A stretch of 64,000 bases of DNA, taken from the NCBI RefSeq assembly GCF_004361065.1, contig NZ_SELT01000002.1:1-64000 (forward strand), in the 5' to 3' direction. Positions 50,891 through 60,220 of this stretch are shown one piece after another. This DNA comes from Cognatilysobacter terrigena (GTDB taxonomy: Bacteria > Pseudomonadota > Gammaproteobacteria > Xanthomonadales > Xanthomonadaceae). Position numbers and translations under genes: made by a program. The notes below the pieces were generated by a model. The model was not told where the DNA came from and searched no databases. It saw nothing but the letters and a program-made list of their open reading frames with translations. Each line of letters starts with the position of its first letter. Within the stretch, counting starts at the first letter, position 1.

Positions 50891-51919
50891 TCAGTGGCCC
50901 ACACCCACCACGACCACTTCGAAGCTGCCCGGAATCATCGGCGGGCGCGCATCTGCGTCGCCCGCCGGCTTCGGTCCGAATTGCGCGGTCGGCAGGTAGG
51001 CGCGATGCGACATGGGATCAAGAGCGATCGTCCGAGCGCCGGCGCGCGTCGGAATCGTCTGCCTGACGACGTAATGATCCGGCGCGTCCTCGTGGATCAG
51101 GGTGAGCGTGCCGCTCCGGCCGTTCGGCACCAGCACGTCGCCACGCGCGGCGTCGAAGGCGAGGCCATCGGGACCTTCGCCGATCGGCACGCGTGCGATC
51201 GCATGACCATCGCGCGCATCGGTCACGGCCATCACCCCGTTGGCGCAGGCGGAGAACAGACGCGCGTGTCTGACGTCGAGTCCGAGGCCGGTCGGCCCGT
51301 CGCAACCGTCGAGCGTCCATGTGTGTGCGATGCGCGAGGTGTTCGAGTCGATGTCGACCACTGCCCCACTGCTTTCGAGATTGACGAAGACGTGGCCCGC
51401 GCCGTCGCTCGCCGCCAGCTCGGGATTGCCGACGAATGCGAGGGTGGCGACTTCCTTGCCCGCGATCGGGTCAATGACCGACGCGTTATTGCTGCGCGCG
51501 TTGAACGCGTAGAGGTGACGCGAATGCGGGTCGAACAGCACGGCGTCGGGCGAATGGCCCGACACGGGGATCGTGCGCAACACGGCGAGCGTGCGGAGGT
51601 CGAATTCTGTGACGCGATCGCTACGGCCATCCGTCGCGAAGCCGCGGCCGAGCGACGACACCACCGCGATGCCGTGCACTCCGTCCGTCCCCGGCACTTC
51701 GCCGACGAGTTTGCCAGTGGTCGTATCGAGCACCTGCACGCGATCGCTCCGGCTGAGGTACAGGCGATGCGCGGCGGGATCGACGTCCAGCAGATCCCAT
51801 CGCCCTTCGCCGGCGACCGGCCAGTGCGTCGTCACGGCGTAGGACGTCGCGGGCGTGTCGGCCGACGTGGCGCAGCTGCAGAGGGTGATCAGTGCGACGG
51901 TGAGCACGGCGACGCGCAT
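50891..51919 (-). CDS. YncE-like beta-propeller lipoprotein
   Basis: 342 residues. Lipobox LCSC puts the lipid-modified Cys near residue 16. Propeller blades repeat with V-x-D-x-x-T/A-x-x patterns (VQVLDTTTGKLVGEV, VTEFDLRTLAVLRTI, ASVIDPIAGKEVATL, AVTDARDGHAIARV), as in YncE and lactonase-like proteins. The role may be scaffolding or ligand binding in the periplasm. The start lies 31 bases inside the GT39 gene end. It is the last of six coupled minus-strand genes. Confidence 0.82.
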   Translation of the reverse strand: MRVAVLTVALITLCSCATSADTPATSYAVTTHWPVAGEGRWDLLDVDPAAHRLYLSRSDRVQVLDTTTGKLVGEVPGTDGVHGIAVVSSLGRGFATDGRSDRVTEFDLRTLAVLRTIPVSGHSPDAVLFDPHSRHLYAFNARSNNASVIDPIAGKEVATLAFVGNPELAASDGAGHVFVNLESSGAVVDIDSNTSRIAHTWTLDGCDGPTGLGLDVRHARLFSACANGVMAVTDARDGHAIARVPIGEGPDGLAFDAARGDVLVPNGRSGTLTLIHEDAPDHYVVRQTIPTRAGARTIALDPMSHRAYLPTAQFGPKPAGDADARPPMIPGSFEVVVVGVGH

Positions 51920-53412
51920 GGAAGCTCCTGGGGCGTTGCGGAGGCGGAGGAGTGGAGGACGCGGAATACGATGCGGTCGTGCAGCGGGCTGCCGAACGGT
52001 TGCGCGACGAGACCGCGCGAGCGAACGCGCGACTGCACGGCCGGCCAACGCGATGTCGGCGTCAGCCAGACGGCACCGGCGACGTCCGGATCCGCAAGCT
52101 CGCGATCGATCGGTTCGTCGACATCGGGATTGACGGTTGCAAGCGAGCTGCGGTCCTCGATCGCGACGTTCTCGATCTCTGCACCGAGATGCAGGTGCAG
52201 GCCGTAGCGCGGCACGTCGTCGACGAAGATCACCTGGCTGATCGGGCCGGGCACGCGGGCGCGGATTTCGGCGGCCCATGCGCGCGCGTCCTGGTTCGAC
52301 GGAATCCAGAGACCTGCCATGCGCAACGCGAAGAGCACCACGCACCACACCGCGACGGTGCGCTTGGGCACGGGATGCGCGTCGTCGAAGCCGAGCGTGA
52401 CCAGCAGTGCGAGCGGCGCCATCAGCGGCAGCAGATAGAGCGGCAGACGCGAGCGCGCGATGCAGAAGATGAGGAGCGGAAGCACGATCCACGCCAGCAG
52501 CATGAAGCGCTTGTCGTCGGCCTGGCGCACAACGCGCGTATGCCAGCCGCGTGCAACGCGGCATGAGGCGACGATGCTCCGCGCCAACGGGACGATCCAC
52601 GGCAATGTGCCCACGAGCAGCGTCGGCAGGTAGACGACGAGCCAGCCGTACCACTCGCCGTGTCGGCCAAACTCGTTGCTCGCCACGCGGTTCACGACTT
52701 CGTGGCCGAGGAAGTAGTGCAGCAGCCCGGGGACCTCGATGACGACTGCGACGAACCACGGCAGCGCGATCGCGAGGAACGCGAGCACACCCGTGAACGT
52801 CAGTACGCGGCGCGGCTGCGGCGCGGCGAGTTCGGTCGCGACGATCGCCAACGCGGGCAGCAGGCCCGGCGGACCCTTCGTCAGGAACGCGAGTCCGAAG
52901 CCCGCGAACATCAGCAGCGACCAGCGCAGGCGGCCGTCGCCCCAGCGGCGCTCGACATAGCCCCACATCGCGAGCAGCTCGCAGGTCGCGAGCAGCATGT
53001 CGGTGGTGACGAGTTGCGATGCGACGGCGGGCAACAGCATCGTCGCGAACACCAGCGCGCCGATGCTCGATCGTCCGGGCATCAGGCGGCCGGCGATGCG
53101 TCCCACCGTCCACGCGGAGACGAGATAGGCGAGTGCGGAGGCGAGTCGTGCGGCCCACGTGTTGACGCCAAGCGTCGCCAGGCTGGATGCGATCGCCCAG
53201 TAGGTGAGCGGCGGCTTCGTCCAGTGCGCCATTTCGAAACTTCGATGCGGGATCAGCCAGTCGCCACGCGCGAGCATGTTCAGCGCGACGTTTGTGTACC
53301 GGCCTTCATCGGGATCCCACAAGCCGCGGCTGCCGAGAAACGCGAACGCGAGCACCGCGACGATGACTGCGACGGCGCGGCCGTTGGTGGTCCAGTCGCG
53401 GTCAGCGGACAT
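51889..53412 (-). CDS. GT39-family (ArnT/PMT-like) membrane glycosyltransferase
   Basis: 507 residues, about 11-12 membrane helices. The first periplasmic loop has LWDPDEGRYTNVALNML with the D-E pair typical of lipid-phosphate-sugar-dependent GT-C transferases, followed by HWTKPPLTYW. ArnT-like enzymes move aminoarabinose or another sugar from an undecaprenyl carrier onto lipid A. Here the donor is unknown and no arn synthesis genes are present. ATG 53412 overlaps the upstream gene by 11 bases. Neighbours (PAP2, LTA-synthase-like) suggest envelope-lipid modification. Confidence 0.85.
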   Translation of the reverse strand: MSADRDWTTNGRAVAVIVAVLAFAFLGSRGLWDPDEGRYTNVALNMLARGDWLIPHRSFEMAHWTKPPLTYWAIASSLATLGVNTWAARLASALAYLVSAWTVGRIAGRLMPGRSSIGALVFATMLLPAVASQLVTTDMLLATCELLAMWGYVERRWGDGRLRWSLLMFAGFGLAFLTKGPPGLLPALAIVATELAAPQPRRVLTFTGVLAFLAIALPWFVAVVIEVPGLLHYFLGHEVVNRVASNEFGRHGEWYGWLVVYLPTLLVGTLPWIVPLARSIVASCRVARGWHTRVVRQADDKRFMLLAWIVLPLLIFCIARSRLPLYLLPLMAPLALLVTLGFDDAHPVPKRTVAVWCVVLFALRMAGLWIPSNQDARAWAAEIRARVPGPISQVIFVDDVPRYGLHLHLGAEIENVAIEDRSSLATVNPDVDEPIDRELADPDVAGAVWLTPTSRWPAVQSRVRSRGLVAQPFGSPLHDRIVFRVLHSSASATPQELPCASPCSPSH

Positions 53413-54130
53413 ATTGCAGCCCCACATAGAACACCAGCGGCGCGCGGTCCGGCCCGCTCACCTCCGTGCCGAGCGACCCCATGAGCAACAGGCCTTCGCG
53501 TAGCGGATGTCGTGCGCCGACATTGGCGATGGTGCGCGTGGACTGCCCGTCGACGCGCGTCGCGTTGATCTCGGCGAGGCAATCGCCGCCGGCGCAGTCA
53601 TGCGCGACGAACGTGCCCAGCTGCCAGGCATCCGCTTCCTTGGAGATGAAGTGACGCGCCACTTCGAGGCCACCGCTGAACGAGCCGAACGGTCGCGCGA
53701 GCTGAAGCGGCAGCACCCATTCCGGGTGCTCCGACGCAAGCCCGCGCCTGCGCGCTGCGGCCGACCATCCGCGCACGTACAACGGCTGCACCGCCAGCGA
53801 GACCCTGTCGCTTTCTGCATCGAGAAAGCGGTAGCGCATGCCGAACTCGACATCGCCCAGCCCGCTGCGCCACGCGCCGTCGTCGCGTGCATGCGCCCAC
53901 GCCGCGTGCACCGACAGCTGGATGCGCTCGCCCACGCCGCGGTTGATGTCGAGGTCCGGCGCGTCCAGATCCCATCCGCCGCCGCGCAGACGGTCGCCCG
54001 TCGCCGCCACGTTGATCTCCCAGACGCCGGGCCCCGGCGTATCGGGATCGTTGGTGATCATCGGCGGGCCGGCCTGCGCGTGTGCCCGCGCGCACATCAG
54101 CAGGAACGCCAGGGCGACGCCGCCGCGCAT
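53402..54130 (-). CDS. Exported, outer-membrane-type protein of unknown function
   Basis: 242 residues. Signal peptide 1-19 (ARAHA-QAG). Residues alternate as in a beta barrel (WEINVAATGDRL, RIQLSVHAAWAH, GDVEFGMRYRFLDAE, VSLAVQPLYVRG) and end in FYVGLQYVR, like small outer-membrane proteins. The sequence TNDPDTPGPGVWEIN near the N-terminus recurs in putative transporters of this kind. ATG 54130 overlaps the upstream stop by one base (TGATG). The family name is uncertain; a barrel is inferred. Confidence 0.72.
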   Translation of the reverse strand: MRGGVALAFLLMCARAHAQAGPPMITNDPDTPGPGVWEINVAATGDRLRGGGWDLDAPDLDINRGVGERIQLSVHAAWAHARDDGAWRSGLGDVEFGMRYRFLDAESDRVSLAVQPLYVRGWSAAARRRGLASEHPEWVLPLQLARPFGSFSGGLEVARHFISKEADAWQLGTFVAHDCAGGDCLAEINATRVDGQSTRTIANVGARHPLREGLLLMGSLGTEVSGPDRAPLVFYVGLQYVR

Positions 54131-54927
54131 CAGTGTGCTTTCGTCGCCGGTCGCTGCGGGAACAGCACGATGCATAGCGCAATGGCCACCAGCAACACGA
54201 TGGAGCCCGTGTAGCGGCTGAGCTCGAGGCCACCCTTGGCGTGCGGCTTGTCGAGGAAGTCGCCGACTACCGCGCCCAGTGGACGCGTGAGGACGAAGGC
54301 CGCCCAGAACAACGCCGTGCGCGAGACCTTCGTCGTGAAGTAGAGGATGGCGACCAGAACCAGCAGGCCGCCGAAGATTTCGATGCCGCCCACGTAGCCC
54401 AGGCCCTGCGTGTCGGCCACCCAGTCGCCGAGCGCGGTGCCGAGCGTCTGCGAGAACGTGATCGTCAGCCAGTAGAACAGCTCGCTGCGTGCGTCGCGAA
54501 CGCTGTCGACGGCGATGGTGCCAGTGGTGCGATACCAGGTGAACAACGACGCGAGCAGCAGCGCGAGCAGCAACGTCGAACCGCCCGTATAGCCGATGCC
54601 GAGCGAGCGGTCGGCGAAGTCGGCGAGCGTGGTGCCGACCGTGGTGCTCGCGACGATCGTCGTCCAGTACAGCCATGGATTGAACGTGCTCGCGCGGATC
54701 TGCACGGCCACGGCGATGGCAAAAATGGCCGCGAAGAGCGCGGTCCCGATCAGGTAACCCGAGTGCAGGATGCCCACCGCGGCATTGGGCGTGGTTTCGC
54801 CCAGCCACGACATCGTGACGGCGTCGCCACCGATCTCGCCGAGCGTGGTGGCGAGGATCTTGATGATCCAGAACGTGAGCGTGATCGCGGGGACTTTGCT
54901 GAGGGCGTGTTCGACGGTTCGATTCAT
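54130..54927 (-). CDS. COG4705/DUF347 repeat membrane protein
   Basis: 265 residues, seven or eight membrane helices. Four related repeats carry T-x-G-(E/D/T) signatures: KILATTLGEIGGDAVTMS, TTVGTTLADFADRSLG, QTLGTALGDWVADTQG and RPLGAVVGDFLDKP. This is the DUF347 repeat pattern. Function unknown; a transport role is often supposed. ATG 54927 overlaps the PAP2 stop by 4 bases (ATGA), so it is coupled within the operon. Confidence 0.85.
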   Translation of the reverse strand: MNRTVEHALSKVPAITLTFWIIKILATTLGEIGGDAVTMSWLGETTPNAAVGILHSGYLIGTALFAAIFAIAVAVQIRASTFNPWLYWTTIVASTTVGTTLADFADRSLGIGYTGGSTLLLALLLASLFTWYRTTGTIAVDSVRDARSELFYWLTITFSQTLGTALGDWVADTQGLGYVGGIEIFGGLLVLVAILYFTTKVSRTALFWAAFVLTRPLGAVVGDFLDKPHAKGGLELSRYTGSIVLLVAIALCIVLFPQRPATKAH

Positions 54928-55697
54928 CGGGGGCTGTCCGTGGAGGTCGTCGGGAGTGCCGTACCTGCTGTTCGCCTCGTACGGTGCGCAATGAAGGTGA
55001 GAACGCCGTTGACACCCGTCGCGACCAGCAGGCCAGCGCATGCCGCGGCGACGACATCGGTCGGCCAGTGCACGCCGAGCACCAGCCGCGACACGCCGAC
55101 CAGTGCGACCCAGACGACCGCCAGCACCATCGCGGGAACGCGAATCGACGGCCTCAGGCGCGCGACGGCGAGGCAGGCGGCAGTCGCGACCGCGGCGGTG
55201 CTGAGCGTGTGGCCGCTGGGAAAGCTCGAACCCCAGAACCACTGTGTGCTCCAGAGGTCCGGGCGCGCGCGGCCCACCGCGGTTTTGGCGACGTAGACCA
55301 CGACGCCGGCGACGGCAGTGACCGTCGCCAGCTGCAAGGCTTCGAAACGATGGCGTCGCCACAGCAACAGGAGCACGGCAACGGCGACCGCAGGCACGAG
55401 CACATGCGACGACCCGCTCTGTGTCGCTGCGTTGAACAGGGGAAGCAGGCCCGCGGGCACAGCGGCGTGGATGGCGAGCAGGATCGACCGGTCGATCGCC
55501 GTGCTCTCCTGACCGAGCACTTCTTCGCTCACCTGCACCAGCACGACCGCGGCCGCGATGATGAGCAGCACGCCCAGCCATCGCCGTCGGAACCCGGCCG
55601 CCCAGCGGTCGTGGCGATGCGCGAGCAGCGAAATCGCGGCGAAGAGCCCGAGCACGACGGCCGAAAGGTCCGCACTTTCCTCGACGAGGTTGTGCAT
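54924..55697 (-). CDS. PAP2-family membrane phosphatase
   Basis: 257 residues, six membrane helices. The three phosphatase motifs are intact: KTAVGRARP (K-x6-R-P), FPSGHTLS (P-S-G-H) and SRLVLGVHWPTDV (S-R-x5-H-x3-D). Such enzymes dephosphorylate undecaprenyl pyrophosphate or other lipid phosphates at the periplasmic face. Start and stop overlap both neighbours (TGATG and ATGA), placing it firmly in the operon. Confidence 0.92.
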   Translation of the reverse strand: MHNLVEESADLSAVVLGLFAAISLLAHRHDRWAAGFRRRWLGVLLIIAAAVVLVQVSEEVLGQESTAIDRSILLAIHAAVPAGLLPLFNAATQSGSSHVLVPAVAVAVLLLLWRRHRFEALQLATVTAVAGVVVYVAKTAVGRARPDLWSTQWFWGSSFPSGHTLSTAAVATAACLAVARLRPSIRVPAMVLAVVWVALVGVSRLVLGVHWPTDVVAAACAGLLVATGVNGVLTFIAHRTRRTAGTALPTTSTDSPR

Positions 55698-57652
55698 CAG
55701 TGGCGTCCCGGTGTTGCAGCGGACAATGGAACCCGCATCGCACCCGACGTGAAGCGATGCGCCGCGTGCTCGTAGAACGCAACGGCGCGCAGCGTGCGCT
55801 TCGGATCGTCCGCCGCCGGTGGCTGCGGCTGGTCGGCATCCATTGCGGGAACGAGCGTGGACACCGCCCGATGCGGCGCGAGCTGCACGAGGCGATCGCG
55901 CTGGAGGAAGCCGAGCAGCTGGTACGTGCCGATGAACGCGCGATCGGGCTTCGACTGGAAGACGTCGACGCCGTAGAAGCGGCTCGGGTAGTCGAACCCG
56001 AGCAGGCCCAGCAGCGTCGGCGGAACGTCGATCTGGCTGACGAGGCCGTCGACATGACCCGGCGCGATCTGGCCCGGCGCATAGATCCACAACGGAATGT
56101 GGTAGCGGAACGCCGGCAATGCCGCCTTGCCTGCGCTCATCGCGCAGTGGTCCGCTGTGATGACGAACACGGTGTTCGCGAACCATGGATGCGTGCGCGC
56201 GCGCCGGATGAAGTCGCCGATCGCCCAGTCGGTGTAACGCACCGCGCTGACGCGCTTGTGCTGCTTCCACGGGCCGCGTCCCTCGGGGACCGTATAGGGG
56301 CGGTGGTTCGACGTCGTCATGACGTGCGCGAAGAACGGGCGGTGCGCGGCGTAATCGGCATCGAACCGGCGCATCGCCATCGTGTACAGATCCTCGTCGG
56401 CGACACCCCAGACGTTCTCGCTGTGGATCGCGTTGTCGGGGATCTCGGTCCGGTCGTGCACGGCATAGCCGTTGTGGCCAAAGTAGTAGTTCATGTTGTC
56501 GAACGCGCCGTAGCCGCCGTACAGGAACTCCGATGCGTAACCGTGCGCGTTGAACACGCTCGCGAGGCTGAAGAGCCCTTCGTTGTGCGGGCGCTTGACG
56601 ATCGATTCGCCCGGCGTCGGTGGCACTGACAGCGACAACGCCTCCAGGCCGCGCACGGTGCGCGTGCCCGACGCATACAGGCGGTCGAACACCAGGCTCT
56701 GCGGCGTCAGTCGGTCGAGTTCGGGCGTGAGCGATTCGGCCCGTCCATAGGTGCCGGAGAACTCCGCGGAAAACGATTCGACGCTGATCAGCACCACGTT
56801 GAGCCGGCGCTCGGGCGCGGCGTTGTGGATGAGGCGGTCGATGCCGGTAGGGTGCAGGAACGTCGCATCGGGCGTCGCCAAAGCGCGACGCACTTCCGCG
56901 TCGGCGTCCGCGTCGGGAATGGTCCGGTAGAAGCGGTCGTAGTCGAGCGATGCGGCACGGTACGCAGCGAAAAACTCGTAGATGCCGTTGCCGGCGAGTT
57001 CGTCGGCATACGCGTTCCGTCCGCGATCCTTGAGGTCGCCGGTCAGGAATGCGGTCGCTACGACGGCGGCCACGATCCACGCAATCGGCACGGCGATACG
57101 TGCGAGGGCGTCACCACGAACGTCGGGCATTCGGCGGAAGCGTCGCGTCGCCCACAGGATCAGCGCCGTCGCAACGAGAATGCCGATCAGGATCGGCGTG
57201 ACCGGATACGACTGCCGAATGTTGCCGATGACTTCGGTCGTGTAGACCAGGTAGTCGACGGCGATGAAGTTGAAGCGCGTCTGGAATTCCTGCCAGAACG
57301 TCCATTCCGACACGGCGACGAACAGCAGCCCGGCGAGCAGGATCGCGCAGAGCGCCTCGATGGCGAACCGCCCCGGACGCGCGAGCCGCCCATGGGTGGG
57401 CACCGCAGCGGTCAGCAGCACCAATGGAAGTGCGACATACGCGAGGGTCGCCAGGTCGAAGACGAAGCCGAGCGCGAAGACGCGCAGGTCCTCGACGCCC
57501 AGCGGGATATTCGCGCCGGTTTCGACCCGGAGGATGACGCGCACCAGCGTCTCAACAATCAGAAACACCAGTGCCCACCAGAGCACGGGGCGCCAGCGGC
57601 CGGATCGGGCGGTGTCGGGCATTCGATGCTTCGCGAGAGGATGACCCGTCAC
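55697..57652 (-). CDS. LTA synthase-like membrane sulfatase/phosphotransferase
   Basis: 651 residues. Four or five N-terminal membrane helices (about 20-205) are followed by a periplasmic alkaline-phosphatase-fold domain. VVLISVESFSAEFSGTYG carries a metal Glu, ASGTRTVRGLEAL the catalytic Thr, and ITADHCAMSAG and MTTSNHRPYTVP the metal Asp/His pairs. LTA-synthase relatives in Gram-negatives transfer phosphoglycerol or phosphoethanolamine to glycans or lipids. GTG 57652 is taken as the start; ATG 57622 (ten codons later) is an alternative. First gene of the six-gene operon, divergent from the two-component pair. Confidence 0.88.
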   Translation of the reverse strand: MTGHPLAKHRMPDTARSGRWRPVLWWALVFLIVETLVRVILRVETGANIPLGVEDLRVFALGFVFDLATLAYVALPLVLLTAAVPTHGRLARPGRFAIEALCAILLAGLLFVAVSEWTFWQEFQTRFNFIAVDYLVYTTEVIGNIRQSYPVTPILIGILVATALILWATRRFRRMPDVRGDALARIAVPIAWIVAAVVATAFLTGDLKDRGRNAYADELAGNGIYEFFAAYRAASLDYDRFYRTIPDADADAEVRRALATPDATFLHPTGIDRLIHNAAPERRLNVVLISVESFSAEFSGTYGRAESLTPELDRLTPQSLVFDRLYASGTRTVRGLEALSLSVPPTPGESIVKRPHNEGLFSLASVFNAHGYASEFLYGGYGAFDNMNYYFGHNGYAVHDRTEIPDNAIHSENVWGVADEDLYTMAMRRFDADYAAHRPFFAHVMTTSNHRPYTVPEGRGPWKQHKRVSAVRYTDWAIGDFIRRARTHPWFANTVFVITADHCAMSAGKAALPAFRYHIPLWIYAPGQIAPGHVDGLVSQIDVPPTLLGLLGFDYPSRFYGVDVFQSKPDRAFIGTYQLLGFLQRDRLVQLAPHRAVSTLVPAMDADQPQPPAADDPKRTLRAVAFYEHAAHRFTSGAMRVPLSAATPGRH

Positions 57653-57677
57653 GCTGCTGCCACTGGCGTAAATCGGC

Positions 57678-57695
57678 CTCAGGCCAAACTCAGGC
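57678..57695. promoter_or_regulatory. Direct repeat in the divergent promoter, candidate response-regulator site
   Basis: CTCAGGC occurs twice with an 11-base period in the 84-bp gap between the LTA-synthase-like gene and the response-regulator gene. The spacing fits tandem sites of OmpR-family regulators. No experimental support. Confidence 0.4.
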
Positions 57696-57736
57696 GAGTG
57701 TTAAGCGGCAGCGCGCCGTCGTGGCAGGCTATGCGC

Positions 57737-58426
57737 ATGTCGTCGCGCGTCGCCGTATCGGGCCTGCGTGTCCTGCTGGTCGAAGACCAGCGCGACATCG
57801 CCGCCAACATCTGGGATTTCCTCGAGCGCCGGGGCTACGAGCTGGACCATTGTCCAGACGGCGCCACCGGCCTCGCGCGTGCGCGTCGGGGCGGCTTCGA
57901 CGTCATCGTGCTCGACCTGGGGTTGCCGCGTCTGGACGGGCTCGACCTCTGCCGACAACTGCGCGCCGCAGGTGACGCCGTGCCCGTGCTCATGCTGACC
58001 GCGCGCGACACGCTGGACGACAAGTTGCGCGGCTTCGCCGAGGGCGCCGACGACTACATGGTCAAGCCGTTCGCGATGCACGAGCTGGAAGCGCGCATCC
58101 GCGCGCTGCATCGTGGGTTCAGCCCATCGGCATCGCGCAGCGACGACGCCGAGCTTCGCTACGACGCCGCCACGATGACGGCGATCCGCGGCGGTCGGTC
58201 GATTCCGGTTTCGCGTACGCAGAGCCGTTTGCTGACTGTCCTGCTTCGCCAGGCCCCCGCGATCGTGAGTCATGCAGAACTGCTGCGCGCCGGCTGGCCC
58301 GAAGGTGACGCCGATCTGCCCGCGCTGCATCAACAGATGTACGAATTGCGCAATCTCGTCGACCGGCCCTTCGACCGCGCACTGATTGCGTCGATCCGCG
58401 GCGTCGGCTACAGGATCGTTGCATGA
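57737..58426 (+). CDS. OmpR/PhoB-family response regulator
   Basis: 229 residues. Receiver domain 10-122: VLLVEDQRDIA (acidic pocket), VIVLDLGLPRLDG with the phospho-acceptor Asp, LMLTARD (Thr) and DYMVKPF (Lys). The C-terminal winged helix (135-229) has VSRTQSRLLTVLLRQ and the closing RGVGYRIV hallmark. ATG 57737 is favoured over ATG 57731 because AGG then lies 8 bases upstream. The stop overlaps the kinase ATG (ATGA). It probably controls the divergent envelope operon. Confidence 0.93.
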   Translation: MSSRVAVSGLRVLLVEDQRDIAANIWDFLERRGYELDHCPDGATGLARARRGGFDVIVLDLGLPRLDGLDLCRQLRAAGDAVPVLMLTARDTLDDKLRGFAEGADDYMVKPFAMHELEARIRALHRGFSPSASRSDDAELRYDAATMTAIRGGRSIPVSRTQSRLLTVLLRQAPAIVSHAELLRAGWPEGDADLPALHQQMYELRNLVDRPFDRALIASIRGVGYRIVA

Positions 58427-59571
58427 CGCGCCCGCCTGCCACGCTGCGCAGACGCGTCGCCCTCGCATTCGCGGCGCTCGGATTGGTGCTGTGCGGACTC
58501 TTCGTCGGCGCGGTGCTCGTGATCACCGAGGACTACGAAGCGGTGCTGGCGCGCGCCATCCTGAAAGGGCAGGCCGACGACTACGTGCTTCGTGCCGCGA
58601 GCGGATTGCCTGCGGCCCTTCCGCGCACGCAGCGCCTGGCCGGTTACCGCGACGATGCGCCGGAACGGCTCGCGTCGCTGGCGCCGGGCACGTACGAGGA
58701 CGTCCGGTATGACGGGCAGTACGTCGGGGTCTTCGACAGCCGGGCCGGTCGTCTGTATTTCGTCGTCGACCTCGCGGATATCGAGCATCTCGAAACGCGC
58801 CTGGACGCCTGGATGGCCGCGTTCGTGATTCTCGGCGTGGCGCTCTCGGCGGGCCTGGGCTGGTGGCTTGCGGGTTACGCATTGCATCCACTGCGACGGC
58901 TCGCCGACGCGGTCGAGCGTCTCGATATCCTGCCTGCGCGCACGCGTCTCGCCGAAGGTCTGCCTGCCGACGAAGTCGGTCGCCTGGCGACGGCCATCGA
59001 CGACTACCAGTCGCGGCTCATCGACAGCGAAGCCCGGCAACAGGCGTTCTTCGCGGACGCGAGCCACGAACTGCGAACGCCGATCGCGGTGGTGCGGGGC
59101 GTCACCGAAGTGGTGCTCGACGATCCGCCCGACGACATCCGGCACACACGTCGCCTGGAGCGGCTCGATCGTGGCGTTCGTGAGCTGAGTGACCTCACCG
59201 AAGCACTCCTGGCCGTCGCCCGGAAGCGACCGCTTCAGATCGCGGACGCCGACCTACTCGCCATCGCTCGGCAGACACTGGGCGAGATGCACGCGACGGG
59301 TTGGACAGTCGACGCGGGCAATGCCGCGGTGCACGTCGCGATCGCCGAGGAGTTCCCGATCCTGCTGCGCATGCTGGTGCGCCGAATCGTCAGCGTCGAG
59401 CCGGCGGGCATCGCGGAGGTGAGCGAAGGCGGCCTGCGGTTTACGCCTGCAGCGGATACATGGGACGCAACCGTAGTGCTGTCATCGCTGGTGCACCGGC
59501 TCGCCGAGCGCGTTGGTTGCCGAGTGGTCGTGGAACCGTCCGCAATCCGGCTGGAGCTTGGTGCGAAGTGA
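58423..59571 (+). CDS. Sensor histidine kinase with degenerate ATP-binding domain
   Basis: 382 residues. Two membrane helices (about 12-36 and 128-150) bracket a periplasmic domain of about 90 residues. HAMP-like LHPLRRLADAVERLD follows, then an intact dimerisation/phospho-acceptor helix FFADASHELRTPIAVV. The expected HATPase_c domain is shortened. No N box, no D-x-G-x-G (G1) and no G-x-G-x-G (G2) can be found; only a remnant (SSLVHRLAERVGCRVVVEP) resembles the final helix. The His could be phosphorylated by another kinase, or the protein may act as a phosphatase. Translationally coupled to the regulator. Confidence 0.85.
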   Translation: MTRPPATLRRRVALAFAALGLVLCGLFVGAVLVITEDYEAVLARAILKGQADDYVLRAASGLPAALPRTQRLAGYRDDAPERLASLAPGTYEDVRYDGQYVGVFDSRAGRLYFVVDLADIEHLETRLDAWMAAFVILGVALSAGLGWWLAGYALHPLRRLADAVERLDILPARTRLAEGLPADEVGRLATAIDDYQSRLIDSEARQQAFFADASHELRTPIAVVRGVTEVVLDDPPDDIRHTRRLERLDRGVRELSDLTEALLAVARKRPLQIADADLLAIARQTLGEMHATGWTVDAGNAAVHVAIAEEFPILLRMLVRRIVSVEPAGIAEVSEGGLRFTPAADTWDATVVLSSLVHRLAERVGCRVVVEPSAIRLELGAK

Positions 59572-59635
59572 TGGGCCGTTGCGCTGATCGGGCCGCCGGC
59601 GCATCGTTGCCGTGCTGAGTCCGACAGCCGCTCGC

Positions 59636-59911
59636 TCAGCGCCGCGGTCCCGGCATACGGTCCGCCGATGCGCTGTCGGTGTTCGGTTTGACGGGCGCAT
59701 CCTCGATTTCCGACGCGGCCTTGATGAGCCTCTGCAGTTGACCCGCCCGATTGACGACGACCGGGTCGAGATCCCAGCCCGCCTCCTGAGCGGCGCGGAC
59801 GAGCTCCTGCGCGGCCTCGGCCATTTCGCCGGCGACGTGCGAGGCGTGCTGCAGGAGAAGCCGGCGGCGCCGGGCCGGATTCGTGATGCCGCGAAAATGG
59901 TGTTCATCCAT
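59636..59911 (-). CDS. Small helical hypothetical protein
   Basis: 91 residues. A basic N-terminus (PARRRRLLLQHASHVAGEMAE) leads to a helix rich in Ala/Glu (AAQELVRAAQEAGWDLD), ending in a disordered tail. No family recognised. Weak ribosome binding site before ATG 59911. Convergent with the kinase gene. Confidence 0.5.
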   Translation of the reverse strand: MDEHHFRGITNPARRRRLLLQHASHVAGEMAEAAQELVRAAQEAGWDLDPVVVNRAGQLQRLIKAASEIEDAPVKPNTDSASADRMPGPRR

Positions 59912-60220
59912 GGCGGAAGTGCGCTGAAGACGACGTGGCCATGATCCCGTGATGCAGCAGCCGCGACCACGTGCATCCGACACTCTGACTTTCGGCACCC
60001 GACCCGTTCCACCGACATGCCGATTCCCTGGCGGGGGAGCAGCTCGATGGCGACACGGCGCGACTGTTGAGGTTTCACGCCCCTGCCCGCAGTCCGCGGG
60101 AAACTCCGTTGCGGCAACATGCGTACGAAGTCGTCAAATCAGCACTGCGCGACGTAGCCGAACGCGCTTCGGTCCCGGACAATCGCGTCTTCGACATTCT
60201 TTTGCACGAGGAAGACCGCG
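59912..60220. other. 309-bp gap, no firm gene
   Basis: One plus-strand frame (about 60067-60318) translates to a helix-like stretch (AYEVVKSALRDVAERA, NRVFDILLHEEDRDARI), but it overlaps the better supported small gene at 60221 in another frame. It could be a remnant of a broken gene. Confidence 0.4.
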
